DNA of 64,000 bases, taken from NCBI GenBank assembly GCA_963729325.1, contig CAVSNS010000053.1, positions 124,001 to 188,000 on the forward strand, written 5' to 3'. The DNA comes from JABCYV01 sp963729325. Lineage in GTDB: Bacteria > Acidobacteriota > Terriglobia > Terriglobales > Acidobacteriaceae. The notes under the pieces were generated by a model. The model ran no database searches and was not told the origin of the DNA. It saw only the letters and a list, made by a program, of their open reading frames with translations. This document shows positions 30,394-40,010 of this stretch, one piece after another (position 1 is the first letter of the stretch; each line of letters starts with the position of its first letter). A program made the translations under genes and the position numbers.

Positions 30394-31332
30394 ATGGAAA
30401 TCGATCAAGTTGAAACCTTCCTTGCCGTAGCTACCTTTGGCGGATTTCACCGCGCCGCCGAAGCGCTCCGCATCAGCCAGCCTGCCGTCAGTGCCCGCAT
30501 TAAAGCTCTAGAAGAGTCTCTGGGGGTGTCCTTATTTGCGCGCTCCCGGGGTGGGCTGACCCTTTCCGAGGCCGGTCGCACACTCCGGCCTTACGCCGAG
30601 CAGCTGTTGCGTACCGCCGCGCTCGCTCGCCAGGCCGTTCATGAACAGCAGCCCGGCAGCGGTGGTCCTCTCCAGATCGCTGCTGCTCTCTCCATCTCCG
30701 TTTACTTTCTGCCGGATGTCCTGAAACATTTTCAGCGTGCCCATCCCAATGTGACCGTCACTATCCGCTCCGGACACTCGAAAGAGGTTTTAGAGATGGT
30801 TCTGGGAGAGGAAGCTGAAATAGGATTGGCTCGCTCGCTCCATCATCCCGAAGTCGAAACCCTGAGTCTGCGCGATGATCCGCTCCTCCTGGTCGCTCAT
30901 TCCAACCAACGGCCTGCTCACTCGAACCACGCCAGACTGGAGCTCGTTGCCAATTGGCCGCTCATCTTCTACGAACGAGGCTCCAGCGACTGGACGCTTA
31001 CTCACAGTCTTTTCCGTACCGCTGGTTTGGTCCCCAACGTGACTTTTGAGGTTGATTCGATTGAGACCGCTAAGAAGATGGTGGAGCGTGGGCTCGGTCT
31101 AGCCTTTCTTCCCCAACTGGCGGTGGGACGTGAGATCCACCTTCATAAACTCACCTCAATCAAGATTGTTGACGCTGAACCGTTGCGACGAAGCCTCGAT
31201 GTGATCCATCCTCGTCATCGTCCGCTTCGCTCCGAGGCACAAGCGTTTCTGCAAATTGTTCGTGAGGCCGCCAAACAAGATTCTGGATTCGCCAACAATT
31301 CTCTTCGCGGCTCACGGCGGAAAGGGAAATGA
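30394..31332 (+). CDS. LysR-family transcriptional regulator
   Basis: 312 residues. The N-terminal winged helix-turn-helix is clear (MEIDQVETFLAVATFGGFHR, ALRISQPAVSARIKALEESL), followed by the periplasmic-binding-like effector domain from about residue 90 (LQIAAALSISVYFLPDVLKH, GHSKEVLEMVLGEEAEIGLA). It is divergent from aceB-aceA, so a role as activator or repressor of the glyoxylate shunt is inferred. Effector unknown. Confidence 0.9.
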   Translation: MEIDQVETFLAVATFGGFHRAAEALRISQPAVSARIKALEESLGVSLFARSRGGLTLSEAGRTLRPYAEQLLRTAALARQAVHEQQPGSGGPLQIAAALSISVYFLPDVLKHFQRAHPNVTVTIRSGHSKEVLEMVLGEEAEIGLARSLHHPEVETLSLRDDPLLLVAHSNQRPAHSNHARLELVANWPLIFYERGSSDWTLTHSLFRTAGLVPNVTFEVDSIETAKKMVERGLGLAFLPQLAVGREIHLHKLTSIKIVDAEPLRRSLDVIHPRHRPLRSEAQAFLQIVREAAKQDSGFANNSLRGSRRKGK

Positions 31333-31488
31333 AAGCTTTCTCTTGATGCTTACGGCTTCGCGATCCGGTTTTCCTCTGCCCTCCACAGTCTCTCCCACAT
31401 CTTCACAACATGTGCACAGCGCAGCAGAGTTTTTCGCTTGCACCGCACGTGATTGTCGCGCAAAGTTTCATTCAACAAAAACAACTTC

Positions 31489-32025
31489 ATGGCCTCTGGA
31501 TCTGTGAGTTCCCGCCGGAATCAAATCCGAGAATGGTTTCCCTTCTACATTCACCGACTGGTGGGCGACTTTCGCTACCGAGACCTGAAAGATTTTCAGC
31601 AGGCATGGTACTTGAATCTTCTGTTCGAATCGTGGATCTCCACGCGACCGGGATATTTGCCCGACAACGGGCAGTTGTGGCGCCTCGCGAATGCGCATAC
31701 ACGGCAGTACTTCGAGAAAGAGTCGGCTGCCGTGTTGAGCATGTTCGAGCGCGAGGGCTCGACAACTGACGATGCTGTCTGGATCTACAACCCGACGCTT
31801 GTCGAGATCTACAATGAGCAGGTACTGAAATTCCACAGAAGGAGAAGTAAATCCTCGAAATCCACAGATGACAACAACACTTCTTATCTAGATTTTGAAG
31901 GTACACTTAAGAAAGAAAATGGACGACAAGAGTGTGCGCTCCATCCGGACTGTGGTCTCACGCAGTGGGGCACCTGCTGGGGATGCTATTCCGCCAAGTA
32001 CTGCACCGAGTCCCAACCAGCATGA
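31489..32025 (+). CDS. Replication-initiation-like protein (DUF1376-type), hypothetical
   Basis: 178 residues. The N-terminal domain reads WFPFYIHRLVGDFRYRDLKD and FQQAWYLNLLFESWISTRPG, with NGQLWRLANA. This resembles DUF1376/replication-initiator N-terminal winged helices that accompany DnaC-like loaders. The C-terminal tail carries Cys/His pairs (CALHPDCGLTQWGTCWGC), possibly a zinc ribbon. Its 3' end overlaps the next gene, an ATPase, so they form a pair. The start at 31489 has no strong AGGAGG. Function is inferred from partner and fold only. Confidence 0.65.
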   Translation: MASGSVSSRRNQIREWFPFYIHRLVGDFRYRDLKDFQQAWYLNLLFESWISTRPGYLPDNGQLWRLANAHTRQYFEKESAAVLSMFEREGSTTDDAVWIYNPTLVEIYNEQVLKFHRRRSKSSKSTDDNNTSYLDFEGTLKKENGRQECALHPDCGLTQWGTCWGCYSAKYCTESQPA

Positions 32026-32766
32026 CACTCACCTGGTTTGTCCGGTCTGCGGGGGCACCGGCTGGAAAACGATTGAATCGGCCAAAGAAAAAAGAGTAAC
32101 CCGCTGTACCTGCACTACCAAGTCTCGTGCTGAGCGCTTGCTTGCTCGAGCTCGTATCCCACCACGCTACGAAATTGCGAACTCTCCACCTACAACTCTG
32201 ATGGACCGCAACGGGGGGTAGCGCCTGCGAAAATAGCCGCTTACAGGTTTGTAGAACAATATCCCCTCGATAAAACTGGCGTACTTTTGATTGGTCCCAG
32301 CGGCGTCGGCAAGACCCATCTTGCGGTCGCGATGCTCAAACATCTTATTCTCGACAAAGCTATCCCGTGCCTTTTTTGCGACTACCGCGACCTTCTCAAA
32401 CAGATACAGAATTCCTACAACCCATCCGTGCAAACCACAGAACTGGAGCTCCTCCGCCCCATATTCCAAACCGAAATCCTGGTTCTGGATGACTTGGGCG
32501 CCGTCAAACCAACCGAGTGGGTATGGGACACGGTCAGCGTTATCCTCAACACCCGTTACAACGAAAATCTCACCACCATCATAACCACCAACTTTCAAGA
32601 CGGCCCGGCTGCCGCTGTGGCTGGTCCACGCGGCGCGGCACGCGAAGAAACGCTTGGCGATCGCATCGGTGAACGCATGCGTTCACGCCTTTCCGAGATG
32701 TGCCGCGTCGTTAACCTTGCCGCTCCCGACTACCGGCAGAAGTTCCGCTCCGCCAGCTTCCGGTAG
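31919..32766 (+). CDS. DnaC-like helicase-loader ATPase, frameshifted
   Basis: An N-terminal zinc motif (VCPVCGGTGWKT, then CTC) precedes an AAA+ domain of the DnaC/DnaI type: Walker A GPSGVGKTHLAVAMLKH, Walker B ILVLDDLGAVKP, and sensor TTIITTNF. The C-terminal end has RLSEMCRVVNLAAPDYRQKF, a feature of helicase loaders. One base is missing near 32170, between PPRYE and CELSTYNS. The start is uncertain: ATG 31919, or GTG near 31955. It overlaps the upstream gene by about 100 bases in another frame. Such pairs occur in acidobacterial chromosomes and may load the replicative helicase; this is inference. Confidence 0.8.
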
Positions 32767-32774
32767 GCAGTGGA

Positions 32775-33539
32775 ATGGCAGCGGCGCCGACCGAGCAGGA
32801 ATCTGAGGACTCCGTGAAGGACCACAAACACCTACCTTCTCGTGATGCTGTTCCAGCGATGCTGTTCGACCTTGACGGCACGCTAATCGACAGCGTTTAC
32901 CAGCATGTGTTGGCTTGGAACGAAGCTCTGGAACGGGCCGGGACGCGGCTCTCCGTATGGCGTATCCACCGGCGTATCGGAATGAGCGGTGGATTGCTCA
33001 TGAACGCACTGCTGCGCGAGACCGGACGCGAGATCACGAGCACAGACGCAAAGAATCTGCAAAAGTGGCATGCCGAGGCGTATGCAAAGCTGGTGCCGCA
33101 AGTGCATCCCCTGCCAGGAGCGGTTGAAATACTCTCGCATCTAGCAGCGGCCAAAGTACCATTTGCCATCGCCACCAGTGGAATGTTGGAAAGCGCTCGC
33201 CCATCCTTGGAGGCACTTCAGATCCAGTCTGGAGTACCAGTGATAACGCGAGACCAGGTGCGGCATGCCAAACCAGATCCGGATCTGTTCCTGGCGGCCG
33301 CAGCGCAACTGGGCGCTTCAATTCATGATTCCATCGTGGTTGGTGACAGCGTTTGGGATCTGCTTGCCGCACGGCGCGCCAAAGCGCTTGGCGTAGGCCT
33401 TCTTTCCGGTGGCTATGGGCAGGAGGAACTCGAGCAAGCGGGGGCTTACCGCGTTTACCAAGATCCTCTGGATCTAATGAACCACTTGGATGAAGTCGGT
33501 ATTCGCATCAAGCTGGACAGCAAACGGTCACAGGGATGA
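32775..33539 (+). CDS. HAD-superfamily phosphatase (phosphoglycolate phosphatase-like)
   Basis: 254 residues. HAD motif I MLFDLDGTLIDSV, motif II IATSG, motif III K in HAKPDPDLF, and motif IV VVGDSVWDLLAARRA are all present, with a helical cap of the beta-PGM/PGP type between I and II. It starts ATG at 32775, eight bases after the ATPase gene. The first 25 residues are an acidic, unstructured tail. The specific substrate cannot be read. Confidence 0.9.
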   Translation: MAAAPTEQESEDSVKDHKHLPSRDAVPAMLFDLDGTLIDSVYQHVLAWNEALERAGTRLSVWRIHRRIGMSGGLLMNALLRETGREITSTDAKNLQKWHAEAYAKLVPQVHPLPGAVEILSHLAAAKVPFAIATSGMLESARPSLEALQIQSGVPVITRDQVRHAKPDPDLFLAAAAQLGASIHDSIVVGDSVWDLLAARRAKALGVGLLSGGYGQEELEQAGAYRVYQDPLDLMNHLDEVGIRIKLDSKRSQG

Positions 33540-33627
33540 ATGTCAGCCACGAAATCGCTCGACGTTCTTCGTGCGCCTTCGTGTCCTTCGTGGTTAAAGC
33601 CCTTAATCCTCAATCTATAATCGCTTC

Positions 33628-34879
33628 GTGCTCTCCCACCGCCTGGAGTTCGTCCCTGCCCGCGACGCCGCAATCTTCGCTGCTGTCCCGGCCGCTCCAG
33701 CCGTGTTTATCCTCCGTGCTGACGATCCCCAATCGGAGCCTTACGTCAGCAAAACCGCCAACCTGCGCCGGCGTCTTCAGCGACTACTCGGCCCGCCAAC
33801 CGAACACAGCAAGAAGCTGAACCTGCGCGATCACGTCCGCTGGATCGAATTCACTCCCACCGGCTCCGACTTCGAGTCCGGGTTTTTGCTCTACCGCCTG
33901 CTCCGGATCACTTTTCCCAAGACTTACGCCGACCGCCTCCGTCTCCGCCTTGCCCCGCTAGTCAAGCTGCATCTGGAAAATGAATATCCGCGCGCGTCGA
34001 TCACCAGGCATCTTGGCCGCCTGAACGGACGCTCTCTCTACTACGGCCCCTTTCCCTCCCGCGCCGCCGCAGAAAAGTTTGCCAACGACTCGCTCGACTT
34101 CTTCAAAATGCGCCGTTGCGTCGACGACCTGCACCCTGACCCGAAGTTTCCCGGCTGCATCTACTCCGAAATGAAGATGTGCCTCGCCCCCTGTTTCAAA
34201 GGCTGCAGCGACCAGCAGTACCACGCCGAAGTCTCCCGGGTGCAGGCTTACTTCGATACCGGGGGCGAATCGCTTTTGCGCGAGATTTCCGCCCAGCGCG
34301 ATCAGGCCTCAACCAGCCTGGACTTCGAGAACGCTGCGGCCCTGCATGCGCGAATCGAAAAACTCAAGCCAGTGGTCAGCCAACTTCCCGAAATTGTCCG
34401 TCGCCTCGACCGCCTTGCCGGCGTGATAGTGCAACCTAGCGCAGCGCCAGGATCCGTCGCCTTCTTCCGAATTGAAGCCGGCTGCCTATCCGGTCCGGTC
34501 ACCTTTCCCATCCAATGCGCTGAACACACTAAATCGCAATCTATGGAATCGCGGGTTCAGGAAGCACTGGCGACACTGCTGCCCGCGGAAGTGAAAACTG
34601 CGATTGAAACCATGGAGCATCTGGCGATCCTGAAGCGCTGGTACTATCGCGGCAGCCGGATGGGAGAGATTTTCCTCAGCCGATGAAAAAGGCACGCTTC
34701 CGTTGCGCCGCATCGTGCGCGGAATCTCACGTGTGTATCGTGGGGAAAAGCCCGAAGCGGAGCTCGAACCTCGATCGTCATCCGTAGCGCCAGCACGAGC
34801 GCTCGTTCGCGAGTCTCGCGTGAAGTCGGAGGATCCTAGCCCCATCGAGCCGACCGCGGCTATGGGGATGCTCGAATAA
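33628..34879 (+). CDS. Short UvrC-like GIY-YIG nuclease, frameshifted
   Basis: About 416 residues once joined. The GIY-YIG-like N-terminal domain is at about residues 15-95 (AAPAVFILRADDPQSEPYVS, KTANLRRRLQRLL). The typical UvrC middle follows (YYGPFPSRAAAEKFANDSLD, FFKMRRC, CLAPCFKGC) and a UVR motif (DFENAAALHARIEKLK). The C-terminal RNase H-like endonuclease and helix-hairpin-helix domains of full UvrC are absent. An extra base near 34677 splits the gene; after correction it continues GDEKGTLPLRRIVRGISRVY-like to a TAA at 34879. The last 25 residues overlap a diverged repeat. Possibly a second repair nuclease or a Cho-like protein. Confidence 0.75.
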
Positions 34880-34895
34880 ATCTCTGAAGGAAATT

Positions 34896-35379
34896 ATGAA
34901 AGACACAAAAGCTCTGCGCGACCACCTCCTCTATCTCCTTAGCGATGGCGGCGCCCACGCGAAGTTTGACGATGTCATTGCCGCCTTCCCAGCCAATCTT
35001 CGTGGCCGCAAGCCCGCCGGCCTGCCCCACTCCCCCTGGATGCTGCTCGAGCACATGCGCATCGCTCAATGGGACATCCTGGAGTTCAGCCGCAATCCTA
35101 AACACGTCTCACCTGAATGGCCCGAGGGCCATTGGCCGCGAACCGAAGCGCCGCCCAGTGCAGCGGCGTGGAACAAAAGCATCGCTGCCTTCCGCAAAGA
35201 TCTGAAAGCCATGCAATCCCTGGTCGCGAATCCAAAGACCGACCTGTTCGCCCGCATTCCCTGGGGCGACGGCCAGACCATCCTCCGCGAAGCCCTGTTG
35301 GTGGCCGACCACAACGCCTACCACCTCGGCCAATTAGTAGACGCTGCGACGCCTGCTGGGCGCATGGCCGGAATCATAA
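34896..35379 (+). CDS. DinB-family protein, frameshifted
   Basis: A DinB-like four-helix metalloprotein of about 160 residues. MKDTKALRDHLLYLLSDGGA begins it; SPWMLLEHMRIAQWDILEFS has the first His. The last His cluster is VADHNAYHLGQLV. A one-base break near 35345 hides the end; corrected, it reads RRLLGAWPES and stops at 35377-35379. Uncorrected, it fuses artificially with the next gene. DinB proteins include thiol transferases; the role here is unknown. Confidence 0.85.
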
Positions 35380-35423
35380 ATTCTCTCCGCCTAGTAAAAT
35401 GCACCGATCACCACAAAGCCCAA

Positions 35424-36633
35424 ATGATCACTCTCGAAAACATCAATGCGGCGCTGGAGCGCGTTCGCCAGTCCATTTACCTTTCGCCTTGTACTCTCTC
35501 CGATACTTTCTCCCAGCTTACCGGCAATTCCATCTATCTGAAGCTGGAGAATCTGCAGAGAACCGGCGCTTTCAAGGAGCGGGGCGCGCTGAACAAGTTG
35601 CTGACTCTCACTCCGGAGGAGCGCGCCCGCGGTGTGATTGCGGCGTCCGCCGGAAACCACGCCCAGGGATTGGCCTATCACGCCGGCCGGCGTGGCATCC
35701 AGCGCCCAGATTTGCATGCCCCTCACCACACCTTTGATCAAGGTGTCGGCGACTAAAGCCTACGGTGCAGAGGTCGTTCTTTACGGCGCGAATTACGATG
35801 AGGCCTGCGAAGAAGCCGTCCGGCGCGGTAAGCAGCAGCACATGACCTTCATCCACCCGTTTGATGATGACGCCGTGATTGCAGGCCAGGGAACTCTCGG
35901 ACTTGAACTGCTCCAGCAACATCCCGAAATTGAGGCCGTTGTCGTTCCCATTGGCGGAGGGGGCCTGATCGGCGGCGTTGCGTGCGCCATCAAGGAAACA
36001 AACCCTAAAGTTCAGGTAGTCGGGGTGCAGACAACCCGCCTGCCCTCCATGAAGGTTGCCGTGGCGGAGGGCAAGCCCGTGACCCTTGCTCCGGCTGCGA
36101 CCATCGCTGACGGCATCGCCGTCCGCCGCGCCGGTGACCGGACGTTGCCTTTGGTCCAGAAATATGTGGACGAAATTGTCACTGTCAACGAAGAAGAAAT
36201 CGCGAACGCAGTGCTCCTCTTGTTGGAACGCGAAAAAATGTTGGCCGAAGGCGCCGGCGCGGCCGCCATCGCCGCGGTGATCAATCACAAGATAAAGATG
36301 GCAGGGAAGAAAATCGCCGTCCTGGTCTGTGGTGGCAATATGGACGTCACCTTGCTATCGCGAATCATCGAGCGCGGCCTCGTCAAAGATGGCCGCCTTG
36401 TACGCCTAAGGGTCCATCTTCCGGATTACCCGGGCGCTCTGCACAAGGTCACCGGAATCCTGGCCAATCACCGGGCCAACATTGTGGAAACCTCGTATGA
36501 CCGCGCCTACTACGGCGTGAACTTGGGGGATACGGCCATCGACATCACCATGGAGACTCGAGGTCCGGATCACATTGCAGAATTGCTCTCTGCCCTCGAG
36601 GCCGGGGGTTATGCGCACGAAAGAGTGCTCTAA
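35424..36633 (+). CDS. ilvA: Threonine ammonia-lyase (threonine dehydratase), frameshifted
   Basis: PLP enzyme converting L-threonine to 2-oxobutanoate, first step to isoleucine. PLP-lysine motif is TGAFKERGALNKL; ASAGNHAQGLAYHA, a Gly-rich IGGGGLIGG loop and CGGNMDV are also present. A C-terminal ACT domain (RLRVHLPDYPGALHKVTGIL) is at about 330-400. One base break near 35705 splits it between HAGRRGI and AQICMPLTTP. 402 residues when joined, of the TdcB/short IlvA type. Start ATG at 35424. Confidence 0.93.
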
Positions 36634-36643
36634 GTATTTATTT

Positions 36644-38257
36644 CTAGCCTGCTTTGGCGAAGGATTCTGTCTTGTCTCCGTCTCGGTGGCTGTGCGGCAA
36701 GTTCGCTTTTTGAGCACGCTTCTTGAGTACTACCCTCACTCCCTCCCGCCAACGCTCGTCAATCCCTACCAGCACCCACTCAATCTCCGGCGAAATGTAC
36801 CGCAGCAGCGTGTCGGTTGCGGGATGCACGTGCAAAGCTGGCGCCACCAAAAACAACAAAGGCTGGCTAGCTGAGAGCTCTCGCCGCGGAAAATATCCGA
36901 AGCGCTGAAATTCTCCTCGCGCCTGGTGCCATTCCACGCGAGACCAGTAGTCGAGACCCTGCAGAGGCAAGTGGATGTCCTCATCGGCCTTGAGCTCGAC
37001 TACAGCCAGCCGTCCCTCGCGCGTGACCGTAAGAACGTCGATCATGGCGCGATCAGAAGCCGAAAACGCCGGTACCTGGGAATACAAACAAGCGGGATCG
37101 AGCCGTTCATCGATGGCCCCGACATTTCTTACCACCAGCGACTCCAGCCAGCGCTCCGGATGCAATCGCCACAGCAGATGGTCTCGCGGTCCCTCGGGGT
37201 GACGCACTTCGCCAACACTCCTTACCAGTTGCGCAAACGACGCAGCATTGCCGTCGTCCAGCGTTCGCTCTTCCGCTCCTACCCCGAACACAATTTCCGG
37301 CGCGCTGCGAAAAGACCCAGGCTCGTGCGCCAGACGACCCCGCGCAAACTCCAGTCCATGACAACGAAAAGCGATCTCCGCCGCCGACCGTACCGTGACC
37401 TCGACCTCGCTCATCAATCGGCGGACGTATCCAATCGCGTCGGCAAACCGCTCCCGCGCCCCAGTCTCATCGGCACAGTGCACCAACCGCGTCCTGACGT
37501 TGCCGCGGTCGGAGACATCCATCTCTTTCAACGCGTTTTCGCGCTCGTCCAGTTCATACAATTCCCACTTGGCCGCATCACGATGCAAATGTGCCATACG
37601 CTCACGCGTCAGGGTTGCGCTTCCGAGCGGCAGAAACAGCTTCAAGCCTTCGACCACAAGTTTCCCTGCCTGCGCCTGCCGGCAGGTATCGAGCCACAAA
37701 ATGCCAAATGTCAGCGCCGCATCAATGGAAGCCTGCGTCTCCTGTCCATTCACGCCCAGCACCGCAAACGCAGATTGCCCATGCCGCAAAAGCCCGCGCG
37801 TATAGATGGGACCAAACGAGTGTTCCAAATCGACCGAAGTAGTGAGCTGGGCTACACTGAATCCTGGGAAGCGTCGCTCCAGCGTCCGCCGCAATACTCC
37901 CTGGTACGCTAACCGTGCCGCGCGCTTTGCCGTTGGCGTGCGCCGATCACGCTCGCGGCAGATTTCCAGCTTTGTAGGCTTTGCTTGTCCCAACCGCTGT
38001 ACTGCCAGCCGAAGCACTTCGTGCTTGATTTCGGCTTCCAGCACTCGCCGGACAACATTTTTCTCCGCTGACCACAGGTGCAGCAGGCATTTATTCCGCT
38101 CCCCGGAGATGGAATACTTCGCCTGCGCCAGATCAAAAGCGACTGCTCCGTCTTCCAGCACCACGGCGTCGCGCGCCTGGGCCAGAAAATCCTCCACCAG
38201 GCGAATGAGGGCTTCAGGAGTCACAGCCAGCAGTATTTCAAGCCCGCAAACCTCCAC
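36644..38257 (-). CDS. Uncharacterised protein with C-terminal PD-(D/E)XK nuclease-like domain
   Basis: 537 residues if it starts at the GTG 38257 (in-frame ATG at 38368 possible). The C-terminal domain, about residues 370-480, shows AMIDVLTVTREGRLAVVELK and then LPLQGLDYWSRV: the Asp, Glu-x-Lys and Gln arrangement of PD-(D/E)XK nucleases such as NucS-like and RecB-like proteins. The preceding 370 residues contain a domain I do not know (DLEHSFGPIYTRGLLRHGQS, AFAVLGVNGQETQASIDAAL, GLKLFLPLGSATLTRERMAH), with no membrane segment or signal peptide. It is divergent from tldD and convergent with ilvA. DNA or RNA cleavage is inferred from the motif. Confidence 0.7.
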   Translation of the reverse strand: MEVCGLEILLAVTPEALIRLVEDFLAQARDAVVLEDGAVAFDLAQAKYSISGERNKCLLHLWSAEKNVVRRVLEAEIKHEVLRLAVQRLGQAKPTKLEICRERDRRTPTAKRAARLAYQGVLRRTLERRFPGFSVAQLTTSVDLEHSFGPIYTRGLLRHGQSAFAVLGVNGQETQASIDAALTFGILWLDTCRQAQAGKLVVEGLKLFLPLGSATLTRERMAHLHRDAAKWELYELDERENALKEMDVSDRGNVRTRLVHCADETGARERFADAIGYVRRLMSEVEVTVRSAAEIAFRCHGLEFARGRLAHEPGSFRSAPEIVFGVGAEERTLDDGNAASFAQLVRSVGEVRHPEGPRDHLLWRLHPERWLESLVVRNVGAIDERLDPACLYSQVPAFSASDRAMIDVLTVTREGRLAVVELKADEDIHLPLQGLDYWSRVEWHQARGEFQRFGYFPRRELSASQPLLFLVAPALHVHPATDTLLRYISPEIEWVLVGIDERWREGVRVVLKKRAQKANLPHSHRDGDKTESFAKAG

Positions 38258-38408
38258 GTCTGTGACGAGTGACCATTTGCATCTCCACTGCCTACGCAGA
38301 GACCGGCGTCCTCGCCATCCGTCGAGCAAAGCTGGACGGCTCCCAACGGTGTGGGATAATGAAAGCATCCGCTGGGAGCTTTTCCCAACCGAGGATCATC
38401 TAATCATC

Positions 38409-39861
38409 GTGGATAAAAACAGATTCTTTTTCGATCACTACGGGCTGACTGAACGCGATCTAGAACACTATCTGGCAGCGGCGCTCTCCGCCGGCGGAGA
38501 CTACGCCGATCTCTATTTTGAGTACCTCTCTTCCACCTCGCTGATGGTGGATGAGTCCATGGTGAAGTCCGCCTCGCAGGGCATTTCTGCTGGGTGCGGC
38601 ATCCGGGTAATTTCGGGCGAACGCACTGGTTACGCCTACACTGACGATCTTGCTCCTCCACGCATCCTGCACGCGGCTCGGACCGCTGCTCTGATTGCCA
38701 GCGGCCCGGCTAAGACTCCGACGGTTGGCTTCCAGGAAAGGGCGGCGAGAAGCCTTTATCCAGTCACGCTGCCGTCCGTGGATGCGGAGATCACTGCAAA
38801 AGTCGAGTTGGTGATGCGCGCCGATCAAGCTGCCCGCGCTTACGATCCGCGCATTAAAGAGGTTCGCGCCAGCTACGCCGATGAACTCCGCAACATTCTG
38901 GTGGTCGGTTCGGATGGCACCTTCGCCGAAGATTCGCAGCCTCTGGCTCGCATGAACGTCTCCTGCATCGCCAAGACCGAGGGCAATTCCGCCCGCGGCA
39001 GCTCCGGTGGTGGCGGTCGCGTCGCGCTCGATTTCTTTTTCGGCGAGAAGACTCCCGAATACTTCGCCAAAGAATCTGCCCGCCAAGCCATCCTGCAGCT
39101 CGATGCCCGCGAAGCCCCAGCGGGCGAAATGGAAGTCGTGCTCGGTCCCGGCTGGCCCGGCGTGCTGCTGCATGAAGCCGTTGGCCATGGCCTGGAGGCT
39201 GACTTCAATCGCAAGCAGACTTCCGCCTTCGCTGGCCTGATCGGCAAGCGTGTGGCCAGTGAAAAGTGCACGGTGGTCGACAACGGCACCATGCCCTGGC
39301 GCCGCGGCTCGCTCAACGTGGACGACGAAGGCCAACCCACCCAGGAAACCGTACTCATCGAAAACGGAGTCCTGAAGGGGTACCTCAGCGACAAACTTTC
39401 TGCCCGCCTCATGGGCGTCTCTGATACTGGCAACGGCCGGCGCGAAAGCTACGAACACATTCCGATGCCGCGCATGACCAACACCTATATGCTCGCCGGT
39501 CAGGACGATCCTGACGACATCATTCATTCTGTAAAGCGAGGTGTCTACGCCGTGAATTTCGGCGGCGGCCAGGTGGACATCACCAACGGCAAGTTCGTAT
39601 TTTCCGCCTCCGAGGCCTACCTGATCGAAGATGGCCAGATCACCGCGCCGATTAAAGGCGCCACGTCTGATTGGCAACGGCCCGGACGTGCTCACTCGCG
39701 TTTCCATGGTGGGCAACGATTTGAAGCTGGATGAAGGCGTTGGCACCTGCGGTAAAGATGGCCAAGCGGTCCCGGTCGGCGTCGGGATACCAACCATCAA
39801 AGTCGATCGCCTCACGGTAGGCGGAACCGCCAAAAAAGATACTGGCGGCTTCATGCAGTAG
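38409..39861 (+). CDS. tldD: Metalloprotease TldD, frameshifted
   Basis: Zinc metalloprotease subunit that forms TldD/TldE heterodimers for peptide processing. Typical features are DYADLYFEYLSSTSLMVDE, GCGIRVISGERTGYAYTDDL, and the zinc-binding motif HEAVGHGLEADFNRK (HExxxH). Later: VDNGTMPWRRGSLNVDDEG and YMLAGQDDPDDIIHSVKRGV. One base break near 39660 (ITAPIKGAT); the end VGVGIPTIKVDRLTVGGTA continues to 39861. The GTG start at 38409 is my best guess; an in-frame upstream GTG is also possible. Confidence 0.94.
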
Positions 39862-40010
39862 AGAGAGCCGCAAAAGTCTCCGGATGTGCATGGATCAGCT
39901 GGAACTCGCTATATGGAATGCGCCCCCACATATTGTCATCCCGAGCTGCAGTCGAAGGACCTCGGACTTTTCTTGTGTGATTCCGTGCCCCAGTGGTGAA
40001 TGAATTTCTT

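Noticed and set aside
34896..35756. Apparent DinB-threonine dehydratase fusion
   Set aside because: The join depends on one base; correcting it gives a normal DinB end (RRLLGAWPES, stop 35379) and a separate ilvA start at 35424.
37806..38408. Long plus-strand extension of tldD over the nuclease-like gene
   Set aside because: It is the antisense shadow of the minus-strand gene; TldD similarity starts only after 38409.
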